Shown: positions 10,901-20,561 of the stretch, in pieces
Numbering within the stretch: the stretch's first letter is position 1
How the letters are laid out: each line of letters opens with the position of its first letter
Assembly (NCBI RefSeq): GCF_910592395.1
Contig: NC_088323.1
Span: 15,983,501-16,047,500, forward strand
Source of the DNA: Lineus longissimus
Taxonomy: Eukaryota; Nemertea; Pilidiophora; Heteronemertea; Lineidae
Length of the DNA: 64,000 bases
Direction: 5' to 3'
Position numbers and translations under genes: made by a program
Notes under the pieces: generated by a model
What the model was told of the DNA's origin: nothing
What the model saw: only the letters and a program-made list of their open reading frames with translations
Databases searched by the model: none

Positions 10901-13900
10901 CAGGGAGTATTCCTCCTCCAAGGCAGGATGAGCGTTTATGCTTGACACTACGGATAATACGCTAGTTGGGTTTATTGGCCTGGTGACACGGACCTTGGCA
11001 AGAGGTAGAGTCCACGCAAGCTACTCATGTTTCTCACTTGGTGGGGTCTTAAACCTGCCCTGGCATAGACACCAGGTACAAGGAACCTCTGACTTCGGCC
11101 AGGCCTAGTGACTCCGACTTCGGCCAGAGGATGAGTCCACGCAAGCGACTCATGTTTCTCACTTGGTGGGTTCTTTACCTGCCCTGGCATAGACACCAGA
11201 TACAAGGAACCTTGGTTTTACGTCTCATTCAAAGAACTGTGCCGGAAATTTTAGTTCCTTGAAAGCCACATTGACATTTTATGATTTGCTTTCAGTGCGG
11301 ACGAGGTTCATTCGATAGTTAGTGGTAAATTAGCGTTGAGGTATGCGGGACCAGAGATTGATGCCATGAAGAGTATAGCCACGGCAAGCCACAAGAGGTC
11401 CCTCGCCGACTTCCAAAAGGTAAACAAACATTATTGTGAGGCTTTCATATGGCCAGAGACCTCTATTAGCCAGAGTGTACATTCTCTGTACATTTTAATG
11501 AATATAGGTTGGTGAAAAAAGTCCACCAAGGGTGCTTTAATTCCCACCAAATTTTATATGTGTTATGAAGAGGCTTTTATCGAAATAATAGTAAAAATTC
11601 AAAACATTCCAATACCGACTGCCTGAGAAAAATTGATTTGTGTACAGCATTGTCATCAAATCGTCACTCGCGGACTGATATGGGCCGATTAGAATACAAG
11701 TTCTAAACTGGCCAGTGAGGCAATATTTCCTTAAATTAATTATCAAAAAGTATATCCCTGTTATGGCCTGGCTCTGTAGATTAATAATCCACCAAAGATT
11801 GAAGAATAAAGCCACTTTCACCCATCACAGTCATGTATTTATCACAGCTTCACAGTTCAGTATGGACTATGTGTCACTTCTGCCTGTGGATGAATACATG
11901 TCTCTGCCCATATGAAAAATATATATACATCTGCTAGTATCATCATCAGCTCCATTTGTCTTCCTTGGTGTCTGCCTAGAGACTCTCTGAGACGCTTTAG
12001 CTTGGAGATTCTTCCCCCCATGCTAGGTGCATGAGGCTGTGGATTATTTAATGAATTGTGCATGTTATGGAGTTTCCCAAGGTGCCGCAGTGTCCTCTAA
12101 GTTTCGAGAAGTCAATGATTTGAATGAGTTGTTATTATGTTAAAGTGATACTATGATGTGATTTACAACTTTGCGGAAATACGTCCGTTTTTAATTATTG
12201 ATCACAAATGTAAAGCTCAAATTTTCCATTTTTCATTAGATTTATTATAAAATCGCTGAATGTAAACCACCGCGACCGCGAAAATGTTCATGTTGTGACA
12301 TCATCCACGAAAACGGCATCGAAGCGAGCCGTCCGGGTGGGATTAAACCGTCAATTTCTAGAAAATGTGCATTTCGATTCGAAAACCTTACCGTTTTATG
12401 AGAAAGTGACGTAGTCATTTGTCAAAAACAGCTAAAACATTATATGGTGAAATTTGACACGAGTTACCCTTTAAACTCACCTTATTCACTGGCAGCATTC
12501 ACTGCGTCTAACTTCTCTCGTAGTCATAATGAAATGACTTCCACTCCATAATCATGTCACCTCGTTATGACGTGCGTGGCATGAGAATATGATAGGGCAA
12601 ATGGCAGATGGGATTTCCAAAACAACATTTTAAATACATAAATCTTATGAATGAAAGGATCAATCCAGTAGTTTTAGAGAAAGCAGAATTTTTGTCAATA
12701 GCATTCCGCGATGATGAGGTCACTGCAGCTGCTGCCCTCTATTTCCCCATCGCTGAATTACAGGCAATGTCGGACAAACATGCGGTTTCGTAATGGATTC
12801 AGGCTTTCTAACTAGGGCAGTTAGATTCAATCTGGCACATGTCCGAGTGTTGGAAATACTACATAATTGTTCTGAATATTTCTCTCTCTGACTCTATGGT
12901 ATCATTCATGCTAAAAACAATGCAGGGTCAAAGATAATTGACTTTGAAATAAGCTCAAATGCGTAGAAATAAGTGTCGATGTCCGACTGTCACATGACTA
13001 AAACATCATCAATATCTTATGCAAATGACCTTGTGAGCTATAAATAGTAACGTCGCGGAATGCTATTACAAAATTACCATGTTTTGTCACAAACCGCAGT
13101 TGAATGCTGGCAGAATCCCGTGAGGGTTATCTTTGGAAGTTTGTCCTTCCCTCAAGCCTTTGCCTGGAGGAATAATTCTCCAAGCGATGAAAAATGATGA
13201 CCACTCCTGAGAATACTGCCACTACGGTTAGATGCCAATAGCTGTTGACCTCTTCACTCCTCTTCAGTTTGCTCTAATGAGAGTGTTTTGATTCCAGACA
13301 TTAACTACCTACAAGATCCAGCTCGTAGATGACCCGATCATCCGTGCGCATCTCGACTCGTTATATGACAACCTGTTGGAGCAGAATCTGTGCCGGTTAA
13401 TCGAGCCGTTCTCCCAGGTGCAGGTAGCACATGTTGCAGAGCTTATCAAATTGTCGCTGGTAAGTGATCGGTCTTTAGGCCACTCAAAATCAGTTTCTTG
13501 TTTCTCGTCTAACGTTATCTAAATTGGATGCGAGGGGATCTTTGATATTTTAGCGGGATTTCGCACGACCAGCCATACAGCTTTCCTTTTTACATTTTTT
13601 TCAGTCGATAAAATTTATTTTTTCATTTCCTGTTTTAAAGGCCATATATCAAGGTTTGAAAACATGCTTGATACTCATGAATGAGGGTTAAAAAAACAAG
13701 ATCCCAGACATTAAAAAAAATTGTAATAATAAAGTCATTATTTAGTTATTTCAATTTTCAATTTTAAACTATTTGAATTTCCCACCACACACAACTTTAG
13801 ATTAGTTCCACATGTGGCCGCTAGGGATTTTTTGATGACGTAGATCAGGTCAGTCAGAACAAAGCAAGATGGCTTCCGCATACAGTTCAGAGAGTGAGAG

Positions 13901-16387
13901 CAGTGAATTTGAGGATGTTTTGGTCGATACAGAAGGATATTTAAACGTTGAGCCGTACATGTTCGAGCCATTAATATCACTAGATCATAATGTGAGTGAT
14001 CATTCGGACGAAAGTGATTAGAATTTGTGGTTAATCAATTTGCATGGCAGACCTGCCGATATAGCAAAGAAGACATTGATAGACGGTTGCCGATGCATAA
14101 CATGTATGATTTTTGAAAAGACTAATGTTGCACAATATTGTTTCGCCTCGTCAGTGTTGTATCGCCAGTTATGTCATGACGCTGAACTACTATTGAAAAG
14201 TGACGGTATTATGCACAATCATCTTGACGTGACGATATAATGCCGTGCAACGTTAGATAGGCCTAGATGTCAGATGACAATAATCTGTCATTGACAGTGG
14301 CTGTCACTGACACTGACCTGTGTCGCTGTCACCTTGCTATGGCTGGAACACAAGAAGACACTATGCGGTATCACAGGCCCCAATAGGGCCTACACATTAT
14401 GTATAACAACCGACCTCAGCAGCCTCGGGCATTAAATGCAATTGACATGGTTGGAACAGCTGTTTTTAACAAGTGGCATTTAATATTCAGTTGGATGCAG
14501 ATATCCGGCTTCATGTGATAATCCGTATCGATAAAGTGATCACTGCAAAGTTTGGCCGAAGGCCCAGGCTTCCAACACTCCAAACGTTTGCACTTCCGAA
14601 TCCACAGCTTCCTCCTCTCTCGTTCAACTGGCTTTGGAAATTCATGAAAATGGGTCCCATCCGTCATTCGATTGTTCTTTGTGCTAGCCTTGACACAATT
14701 CGGAGCCACACAATACACCATAGTGAATGAAACACATTACTTCCAGGTGTGCATAATTAATTAAGGCCCTCCTGCTTTTATGATTGCATGACATGTACAG
14801 ATAACCTGATCTACATCACAACTTTTGCTGAACCCGCCGCCTGTCTCTAACAAGCCAGTTGCTAGCCTGATCAGGTAATCAAGTTGTCAAACACATAATT
14901 GGCTATATCTTCAAAATGGATGGAGCTAATTGCATTTGGTTTTCTGTATTGTATAAAGTGTTAGGTACACTTTTGAAATCGTCTTACAGCAGAAAATGGC
15001 AAAAAACCTCGATATATGGCCTTTAAAGTCTGGTGCAGATAAGTTAGCTAGATTTGACCTGATTTTCATATTGACAGTAGGGCCCGGCCCGCGAGTGGGT
15101 TCCATTCAGATTTAGAAACTGTATGATTTTCCTGGGTAACAGTATGTCGAAAGTATGAATTTCCAGTTTCATTTATGACCTATTTCTTAATCTCTTTACA
15201 GGACGTTGTAGAAAAGAAGCTCTCACAAATGATTTTGGACAAGAAATTTAGTGGTAAGTGTGTAGAATGTGAGCTCACACCTGTGACGGTAATCTTGCCA
15301 CATGTTGTCTTCGGGTGAAATAATGTTCACAGACTGGCCAAGGTTGTTTTTGATTTTGCGTTAAAGATATTCCTCATACAAACTTGAATAGTTTTGATGG
15401 ACTGTGAGATAGGAGATGACCCAATAAGGGACTTCATGTAACTAAATCTCACCTGTCTGCCTCCTGTCGCCCTTTACTTGTCCCCCGTTGCTCAGCGTGG
15501 CAAAAGGGGAAATGATAATAATACCGTCTGTCAGAATGTCCCTCCACTTGTGAATGCGATATCTGTAGAAGTCAGCGATTTATCAAAACCCACTTTGGCG
15601 TGTGGTCACAAAAGACCTGAGTAACAACCCTGTTGAAAAATAGCTCACCACATCAAATCCAAGATGGCTGCCTATTGGTGTGTTGAAATCTTGTGAGGAG
15701 AGACAAGACCACAATTGATTTTTTAAGCCTTTTAGCAGTTAAATTGTCAATGTTTGACCGCGACGCATCAAAGAATGCCTGGTGTTGTGAATCTGAAATT
15801 TAGATTATGTTATTCCGGACAGTCGGGCAAGTAAATGGTGAAAAATAAACTGGTGATTGACCATGGAAATTTTTTGATAATCGACAAATTAGACAGACTT
15901 TGATATTTCCACTCTTTTCAGCCAACCGGCAGAAAAAACTCAAAACACGCCCCCTATTACCCAATTAGCAAAATTCAAAATTAATTTTTTCATCAAATAA
16001 TTTCTTTATATCTGTAGACTTGCCACAACAAATATTTTTTCAATGCCTCTCCAAATATGTACTTGAGAGTTAAAAATATGCACTCGTCTAATTGATAGGC
16101 CTCGACCCTCCAACCGGCTATGAATATTCATTAGTGGTCTTGTCTCTGAGCACAAACACTCCTCAGCGAAGTGGGACCTGGGTGTCGCTAGCGTTTCCTT
16201 TGATTGATGTCCAGATTAACTCAAAAAGCATTTCGTTTCTTCAGGTATTTTAGATCAAGGTGAAGGTGTGCTAATAGTCTTCGACGAGAAACCAGTCGAT
16301 AAGACTTACGGCTCTGCTCTCGAGACAATACAGAGTATGGGAAAGGTTGTGGACGCCCTCTATAAAAAGGCCAAGAAGTTAACATAA
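4959..16387 (+). CDS. PSMD11: PSMD11, 26S proteasome non-ATPase regulatory subunit 11 (Rpn6)
   Basis: Twelve exons: 4959-5040, 5478-5594, 5965-6089, 6778-6849, 7421-7478, 8061-8172, 9024-9106, 10584-10728, 11296-11419, 13298-13459, 15202-15253 and 16245-16387. Every intron is GT-AG and the phases close to 1,275 nt, i.e. 424 aa, close to the 422 aa of the human protein. Landmarks in order: [102 protein letters not shown] and GILDQGEG. Rpn6 has an N-terminal solenoid and a C-terminal PCI domain; here the PCI part falls in roughly the last 200 residues (exons 9-12). Family knowledge: Rpn6 clamps the lid to the 20S alpha ring and to the ATPase ring. Introns 7, 8, 9, 10 and 11 carry most of the mobile elements. 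The start was chosen by homology and the YY1-type context. Confidence 0.97.
6333..6703 (+). mobile_element. MITE, AATAGCATTCCGCGA-ended family, copy 2
   Basis: A 371-bp copy in PSMD11 intron 3. The left end is AATAGCATTCCGCGA; the right end is its inverted partner with one mismatch (GGAATGGTATT). Short open frames across it are chance. Confidence 0.85.
7718..7945 (+). repeat. Imperfect ~110-bp tandem duplication in PSMD11 intron 5
   Basis: The phrase GCACTTTACATTGGTAAAAC continues into GTGTAAAACATAAGAAATTTAAAA and an A-rich run, then recurs about 110 bp later with few changes. AT-rich, intronic, non-coding. Confidence 0.6.
8345..8876. mobile_element. Inverted-repeat element with AAGGCCG...ACACATGCAAC ends
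   Basis: The left end (8345-8371) reads AAGGCCGCTTTACACATGCA and on; the right end (8850-8876) is its inverted copy. The right ~46 bp are present twice in tandem (about 8784-8829 and 8830-8876), so the element has a duplicated end. The interior is a lattice of GAAACATG / CATGTTTCT repeats that can fold back on itself. No ORF. The ends resemble hAT-type MITEs, but I see no clear 8-bp target duplication. Lies in PSMD11 intron 6. Confidence 0.65.
9144..9756 (-). mobile_element. tRNA-derived SINE with four tandem heads
   Basis: On the minus strand the element starts with a tRNA-like head: A-box-like TAGTGGTTTACACTGCTGG and B-box-like GGGTTCGATCC. This head occurs four times in tandem with a strict 67-bp period (the GAACCC of the B-box complement lies at 9491, 9558, 9625 and 9692). 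A ~330-bp body follows and ends in repeated GAA triplets near 9150. Heads normally occur once in a SINE, so the quadruplication is unusual. Lies in PSMD11 intron 7; its short frames are not genes. Confidence 0.75.
9984..10414 (+). mobile_element. 431-447 bp DNA-transposon family with GAGACAAGACCAC ends, copy 1
   Basis: The ends are perfect inverted repeats, GAGACAAGACCAC and GTGGTCTTGTCTC. It is flanked by the 4-bp direct repeat ATAA at 9980-9983 and 10415-10418. The interior is AT-rich with no ORF. Four copies lie in this window. A 4-bp duplication is compatible with Sola- or Chapaev-type transposases, but the superfamily is not established from sequence alone. Confidence 0.85.
10858..11275 (-). 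mobile_element. SINE body, headless copy
   Basis: Matches the body of the SINE at 9144-9480 (CACTTGGAGG, CTCCTCCAAGG, the phrase near CTACTCATGTTTCTCACTTG and ACACCAGGTACAAGGAACCT) but lacks the tRNA-like heads. About 60 bp around GACTTCGGCCAGAGG is internally duplicated. Lies in PSMD11 intron 8. Confidence 0.7.
12140..12474 (+). mobile_element. TTAA-flanked MITE (Kolobok/T2-like), copy 1
   Basis: A 335-bp unit bounded by TTAA at 12140-12143 and 12471-12474. Its ends, TTAAAGTGATACT and TTAAAGGGTAACT (inverted), are imperfect inverted repeats. TTAA targets with AAAGG-type ends are the signature of Kolobok/T2 MITEs. A second copy, split by another element, spans 18056-19514. Non-coding; in PSMD11 intron 9. 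Confidence 0.75.
12697..13067 (+). mobile_element. MITE, AATAGCATTCCGCGA-ended family, copy 3
   Basis: A full 371-bp copy with both inverted ends intact (AATAGCATTCCGCGA and TCGCGGAATGCTATT), in PSMD11 intron 9. Confidence 0.85.
13869..14240 (+). pseudogene. Stop-interrupted ORF with PYMFEP motif (transposon passenger)
   Basis: Frame starting ATG at 13869 gives 50 residues rich in Ser/Glu/Asp, with PYMFEP in the middle, then a TAG at 14019-14021. The same frame continues open to 14240 with GCRCITC and further cysteines. From memory, an acidic N-terminus with PYMFEP followed by a CxCxxC cluster resembles invertebrate proteins labelled P2X7-like, often linked with repeats; I hold this loosely. 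The in-frame stop and weak second half suggest a decayed gene carried by the surrounding TTAA element. An alternative is two unrelated chance frames. Confidence 0.5.
14416..14721 (-). CDS. THAP zinc-finger ORF inside the Kolobok-like element
   Basis: A 101-codon frame. Residues 1-92 form a complete THAP (C2CH) domain: Cys4 and Cys9, then Cys59 and His62 (C-x4-C-x49-C-x2-H), FHEFP at 25-29, an invariant Trp at 40, Phe63, and the closing AVPTM box at 88-92. THAP domains bind DNA and form the N-terminus of Kolobok, P-type and related transposases. Here only the domain remains; a stop follows nine residues after AVPTM, so no catalytic region is seen. It lies antisense in PSMD11 intron 10 within TTAA-flanked inverted repeats. 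It may be a passive remnant or still expressed as a DNA-binding peptide; the uninterrupted domain is notable. Confidence 0.8.
   Translation of the reverse strand: MVYCVAPNCVKASTKNNRMTDGTHFHEFPKPVERERRKLWIRKCKRLECWKPGPSAKLCSDHFIDTDYHMKPDICIQLNIKCHLLKTAVPTMSIAFNARGC
15700..16146 (+). mobile_element. GAGACAAGACCAC-ended family, copy 2
   Basis: A 447-bp copy in PSMD11 intron 11 with both inverted ends intact. TGAG follows the right end and precedes the left end after two extra bases, so the 4-bp duplication is slightly disturbed. Confidence 0.8.
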
Positions 16388-16483
16388 TCATCACGCGCAA
16401 GGTAATATATCGACTTTAGTTTCCAAGTCATCTGAACTAAGGACAGGAAATACATCAAGGTTGGGAATTTCGGAACAATTTAG

Positions 16484-16680
16484 TACAGTAGAACCTCTCT
16501 ACTAAGGACACCCTTGGGACTGAAATGTCCTTAATAGAGTGGTGTCCTGATTAGAGAGGTCAAATTGAATGGAAACAACCAATTTAGGACCAAAACTGGT
16601 GTTCTTAATAGAGAGGTTGTCCATAATAGAGAGGTTGTCCTTAATAGAGAGGTTGTCCTTAATAGAGAGGTTCTACTGTA
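16484..16680. mobile_element. TA-flanked MITE, CAGTAGAAYCTCTC family, copy 2
   Basis: CAGTAGAACCTCTC at the left end and its inverted partner at the right, with TA on both sides (16484-16485 and 16679-16680). The interior has four tandem AATAGAGAGGTTGTCC-like units. It lies about 100 bp past the PSMD11 stop, probably in its 3' UTR or a 3' intron. Its right part is included in the 408-bp duplication. Confidence 0.8.
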
Positions 16681-17341
16681 TTTCAAGAATCAGTTGGTCG
16701 CATTTAGAATCTTACCTGTTAGACGCAATCGCAATAGCATTCCGCGATAATGAGGTCACTGCAGCTCCTGCCCTCTATTTCCCCATCGCTGAATTACAGG
16801 CAATGTCGGACAAACATGCGGTTTCGTAATGGATTCAGGCTTTCTAACTAGGGCAGTTAGATTCAATCTGGCACATGTCCGAGTGTTGGAAATACTACAT
16901 AATTGTTCTGAATATTTCTCTCTCTGACTCTATTGTCCTTAATAGAGTGGTGTCCTGATTAGAGAGGTCAAATTGAATGGAAACAACCAATTTAGGACCA
17001 AAACTGGTGTTCTTAATAGAGAGGTTGTCCATAATAGAGAGGTTGTCCTTAATAGAGAGGTTGTCCTTAATAGAGAGGTTCTACTGTATTTCAAGAATCA
17101 GTTGGTCGCATTTAGAATCTTACCTGTTAGACGCAATCGCAATAGCATTCCGCGATAATGAGGTCACTGCAGCTCCTGCCCTCTATTTCCCCATCGCTGA
17201 ATTACAGGCAATGTCGGACAAACATGCGGTTGCGTAATGGATTCAGGCTTTCTAACTAGGGCAGTTAGATTCAATCTGGCACATGTCCGAGTGTTGGAAA
17301 TACTACATAATTGTTCTGAATATTTCTCTCTCTGACTCTAT
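16526..17341 (+). repeat. Recent 408-bp tandem duplication
   Basis: 16526-16933 and 16934-17341 are nearly identical; I noticed only one base difference, a T/G change in GTTTCGTAATGG versus GTTGCGTAATGG. Each unit spans the right half of the TA-flanked MITE and the left half of the AATAGCATTCCGCGA MITE. The first copy of that MITE (from 16733) is therefore cut off at 16933. Confidence 0.9.
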
Positions 17342-17511
17342 GGTATCATTCATGCTAAAAACAATGCAGGGTCAAAGATAATTGACTTTGAAATAAGCTC
17401 AAATGTGTAGAAATAAGTGTCGATGTCCGACTGTCACGTGACTAAAACGTCATCAATATCTTATTCAAATGACCTTGTGAGCTATAAATAGTAACGTCGC
17501 GGAATGCTATT
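17141..17511 (+). mobile_element. MITE, AATAGCATTCCGCGA-ended family, copy 5
   Basis: A full 371-bp copy with both inverted ends. A truncated twin (copy 4, 16733-16933) lies upstream because of the 408-bp duplication. Confidence 0.85.
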
Positions 17512-18055
17512 AATTACAAGTGACTGTCGAAATATTGTGTCAGGAAATAGCGTCGATGATTTCACAAAGTGACCGTCTGCAATTTTTCTGAAATTGACTT
17601 GATAGAGATAACAGCGTAGTCGGAGTTGTACTAGCCATGTCTACTTACACACCAATTGTCATGGTGATATTCAAAGCCATGTCGATTCTATAACACTTTA
17701 CCGCCTATTCATTCATTTCGTGGCATTTTATTATTTCATGTAATTCACAGAGTCATTCAAACTATACGGAATTCTTGGGTGGAGTTTTCTCAAAATGAAA
17801 AAATTGCTGATTGGCCACTTAGTGAAATCATTGATATATTGGGTGGCCCAAAAAAATGTAGTACAATGTTGAATCCAAGATAAACACTCTACAAAAGTAA
17901 GTCCCCCTGTAAACAATTGGTTATCATTTCTAAAGTATCCACGGCAATGTGATGAAAATTGCAGGCCTATTGTTATGCATGAATGATTTTCAATTGAATT
18001 AAAAAAGTGCCATTTCAAAAATAACAACAACATTCGTGGCATATTTCAGGGAGTA
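17512..18055. other. No recognisable gene
   Basis: AT-rich stretch between repeats. A 104-codon minus frame (17731-18042) has no recognisable domain and nothing to support it. Confidence 0.6.
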
Positions 18056-18199
18056 TTAAAGTAATACTATGATGTGATTTACAACTTTGCGGAAAAGATC
18101 CATTTTTAATTGTTGATCACAAATGTAAAGCTCAAATTTTCCATTTTTAGCTCACCTCTTAGCAGAGGTGAGCTTATCCCATACCGTGGCGTCCGTCGT

Positions 18200-18240
<41 letters not shown>

Positions 18241-19514
18241 CGTTAGCAGGGCACGTTTCGTAACTGTTAAAGCTATTGAGTTGAAACTTGGTACACATGT
18301 ACCCTTATGTAATGACACCTTGGAGACCAAGTTTCGGTCCGATTCGTTTCATGGTTTGGCCACCAGGGGGCAAAACGTTAAAAGTGAAAATATGCAATAT
18401 CTCCCTTAATAGTAGTCGGGAAATTTTGAAAAAAATATGGTAGGTACTTCTAGCAAAGGTGCATCATATATCCTCCGGGTTTTTGATTTGACCTCCTTTT
18501 CAAGGTCACAGAGGTCAAATGGTGTAAATTGGCCGTTAGGATGTAACGATGGCACGTTTCTAAACTGCAATGACTATTGATACCAAATTTGGTACACATT
18601 TACCCCTTAGTCAGGTGATCTCAGGGACCGAAGTTTGGTCCAATATGATTCACCACTTGACCACCAGGGGGCAAAATCCAAAAACCTTAAAAATGTGATT
18701 ATTCCTTAACTTCTTGCCCGATTGCCACCAATTTGATATCATGGGTACATCTAACCACCATACAGTATATGTCACACAGGTTTTTAATTTGACCTTCTTG
18801 TCAAGGTCACAGAGGTCAAATGGCGTAAATTCGCCATCAGGCCGTAACTATGGCACGTTTCTTAACTGCAATGACTATTGATCACAAATTAAGTACACAT
18901 GTACCCCTTGGTCAGGTGATCTCAGGTACTGAAGTTTGGTGCGATCTGATTTGCCGTTTGGCCTCCAGGGAGGGGGCCAAATCCTAAATTCTTCAAAATG
19001 CCATTATTCCTAGTAATGACTTGCCCGATTGGCACCAATTTTATATCATAGGTACATCTAATTCTAACAACCATTCAATGTGTCACCCGGGTCTTCTTTG
19101 ATTTGACCTACTTTTCAAGGTCACAGAGGTCGAATGTACTGTAAATTGGCCATTTTGGGGAAATTGTAATTGCTTGGACCTACATCAAACCTAACACTAC
19201 ATGACACAATACCATGCTCTTTATCCATCTTTCCTCCACATGAGGTGAGCACAATGGCCCTGGCCATTTCATTGATTAGATTTATTATGAAATCGCTGAA
19301 TGTAAACCACCGCGACCACAAAAATGTTCATGTTGTGACGTCATCCACGAAAACGGCATCGAAGCGAGCCGTCCGGGCGGGATTAAACCATCAATTTCTA
19401 GAAAATGTGCATTTCGATTCGAAAACCTTACCGATTTATGAGAAAGTGACGTAGGCATTTGTCAAAAACAGCTAAAACATTATATGGTGAAATTTGACAC
19501 GAGCTACCCTTTAA
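18056..19514 (+). mobile_element. TTAA-flanked MITE, copy 2, split by a nested element
   Basis: TTAA at 18056-18059 and 19511-19514, with ends matching copy 1 at 12140. The left ~90 bp and right ~240 bp align with copy 1; between them sits the hairpin-ended element at 18147-19273. Subtracting the insert leaves about 332 bp, close to the 335 bp of copy 1. Confidence 0.8.
18147..19273 (+). mobile_element. Hairpin-ended repeat element with (GTC)n tract and DR3 sites, copy A
   Basis: The left end is a perfect hairpin, AGCTCACCTC / GAGGTGAGCT around TTAGCA (18149-18174). A (GTC)n microsatellite follows (about 18190-18240), then three ~300-bp imperfect tandem units, and a right-end palindrome AATGGCC-CT-GGCCATT (19253-19268). 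Each unit has ATTTGACC..., then AGGTCA-CAG-AGGTCA (first at 18503-18517, second at 18804-18818, third at 19118-19132 with one change). A second copy is at 32132-33243. On the reverse strand the hairpin end closes with CTAA, which recalls Helitron CTRR ends, but the other end does not start with TC. No ORF. Confidence 0.75.
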
Positions 19515-19937
19515 ACCACATCTGATTGCAAGCCCCATATTGCCTGTCAATTTCAGTGTTGTGGCCTTGGTGGATCAGTGATATCTGTCATTTAGGCCCT
19601 TGTCCTTTTCGCCCAGTATGCCTAAAGATGATATGATGATGTCCTGCCATTTTCATTGCATTGTCGTGGATACTTTAGAAATGATGACCAATTGTTTAGG
19701 GGGGACTTACTTTAGTCGTGGTGTTAAGAAATCATTTTGTTGCAGAGGGTGGGGTACAGCATTAACGGTTACATCCCATCACAACTGTGGTGGATATGAT
19801 CTATTAGACCTATTTGATATCTTGTGACATCACACAACTTTGGCAGCCTCCAATAAGACCAACATGGTTTTTTTCCAGGAATGGCCATCCAAACATAAAT
19901 AGGCCTATTGAAGCCACATGCGACCGGATATCCACGT
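19515..19937. other. No recognisable gene
   Basis: Spacer between two mobile elements. No ORF or motif stood out. Confidence 0.6.
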
Positions 19938-20382
19938 GAGACAAGACCACAATTGATTTTTTAAGCCTTTTAGCAGTTAAATTGTCAATGTTTGACCGCG
20001 ACGCATCAAAGAATGCGTCAAGTAGTGAAACTGAAATTCGGATATGATATACGGGTTAGTCTTGCGAGTAACTGGTGCGATTTAAATTGGTGATTGACCA
20101 CGGAAATTTTTTTATAATCGACAAATTAGACAGACTTTGATATTTCCACTCTTTTCAGCCAACTGGCAGAAAAAACTCAAAACACGCCCCCTATTACCCA
20201 ATTAGCAAAATTCGAAATTAATTTTTTATCAAATAATTTCTTTATATCTGTAGACTTGCCACAACAAATATTTTTTCAATACCTCTCCAAATATGTACTT
20301 GAGAGTAAAAAAACATGCATTCGTCTAATATAGATAGGCCTGGACCCTCCAACCTATGAATATATATTAGTGGTCTTGTCTC
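19938..20382 (+). mobile_element. GAGACAAGACCAC-ended family, copy 3
   Basis: Both inverted ends are intact, with a perfect 4-bp direct repeat ACGT at 19934-19937 and 20383-20386. The interior near 20020-20090 is more diverged than in the other copies. Confidence 0.85.
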
Positions 20383-20561
20383 ACGTAGAATCTGAGTTGA
20401 CATCAATTCCAGGTCATCTGGAATCATCTGAGTCCTGTTTCTCGGTCGTTAAAAATACTCACTGTGACTTCTGAAATCAAAAGCAGTGCAGTTTTCATCT
20501 ACTTACTCTTAAAGAGGATCCTAAAGGGGATGTCATTTGATGTGGAGTGGTGGAGTTGTTT

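Larger units (their letters stand above)
13635..15026. mobile_element. Degraded Kolobok-like transposon in PSMD11 intron 10
   Basis: Bounded by TTAA at 13635-13638 and 15023-15026. The terminal inverted repeats start AAGGCCATATATC and continue to AGGTTT, with one mismatch. A second pair of inverted repeats, GTAGATCAGGT type, lies about 190 bp inside each end (near 13838 and 14807). Inside are a THAP-domain ORF on the minus strand and a stop-interrupted ORF on the plus strand. TTAA targets plus a THAP-domain transposase are the hallmarks of the Kolobok superfamily. At ~1.4 kb and without a recognisable catalytic domain, this is a non-autonomous or internally deleted copy. Confidence 0.75.

Noticed and set aside
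16565-17237. Four 61-86 codon frames repeated at 408-bp spacing
   Set aside because: They are MITE sequence within the tandem duplication, with no protein similarity.
18106-18409. Frames with poly-Asp or poly-Ser over 18190-18240
   Set aside because: They translate a (GTC)n microsatellite inside a mobile element.
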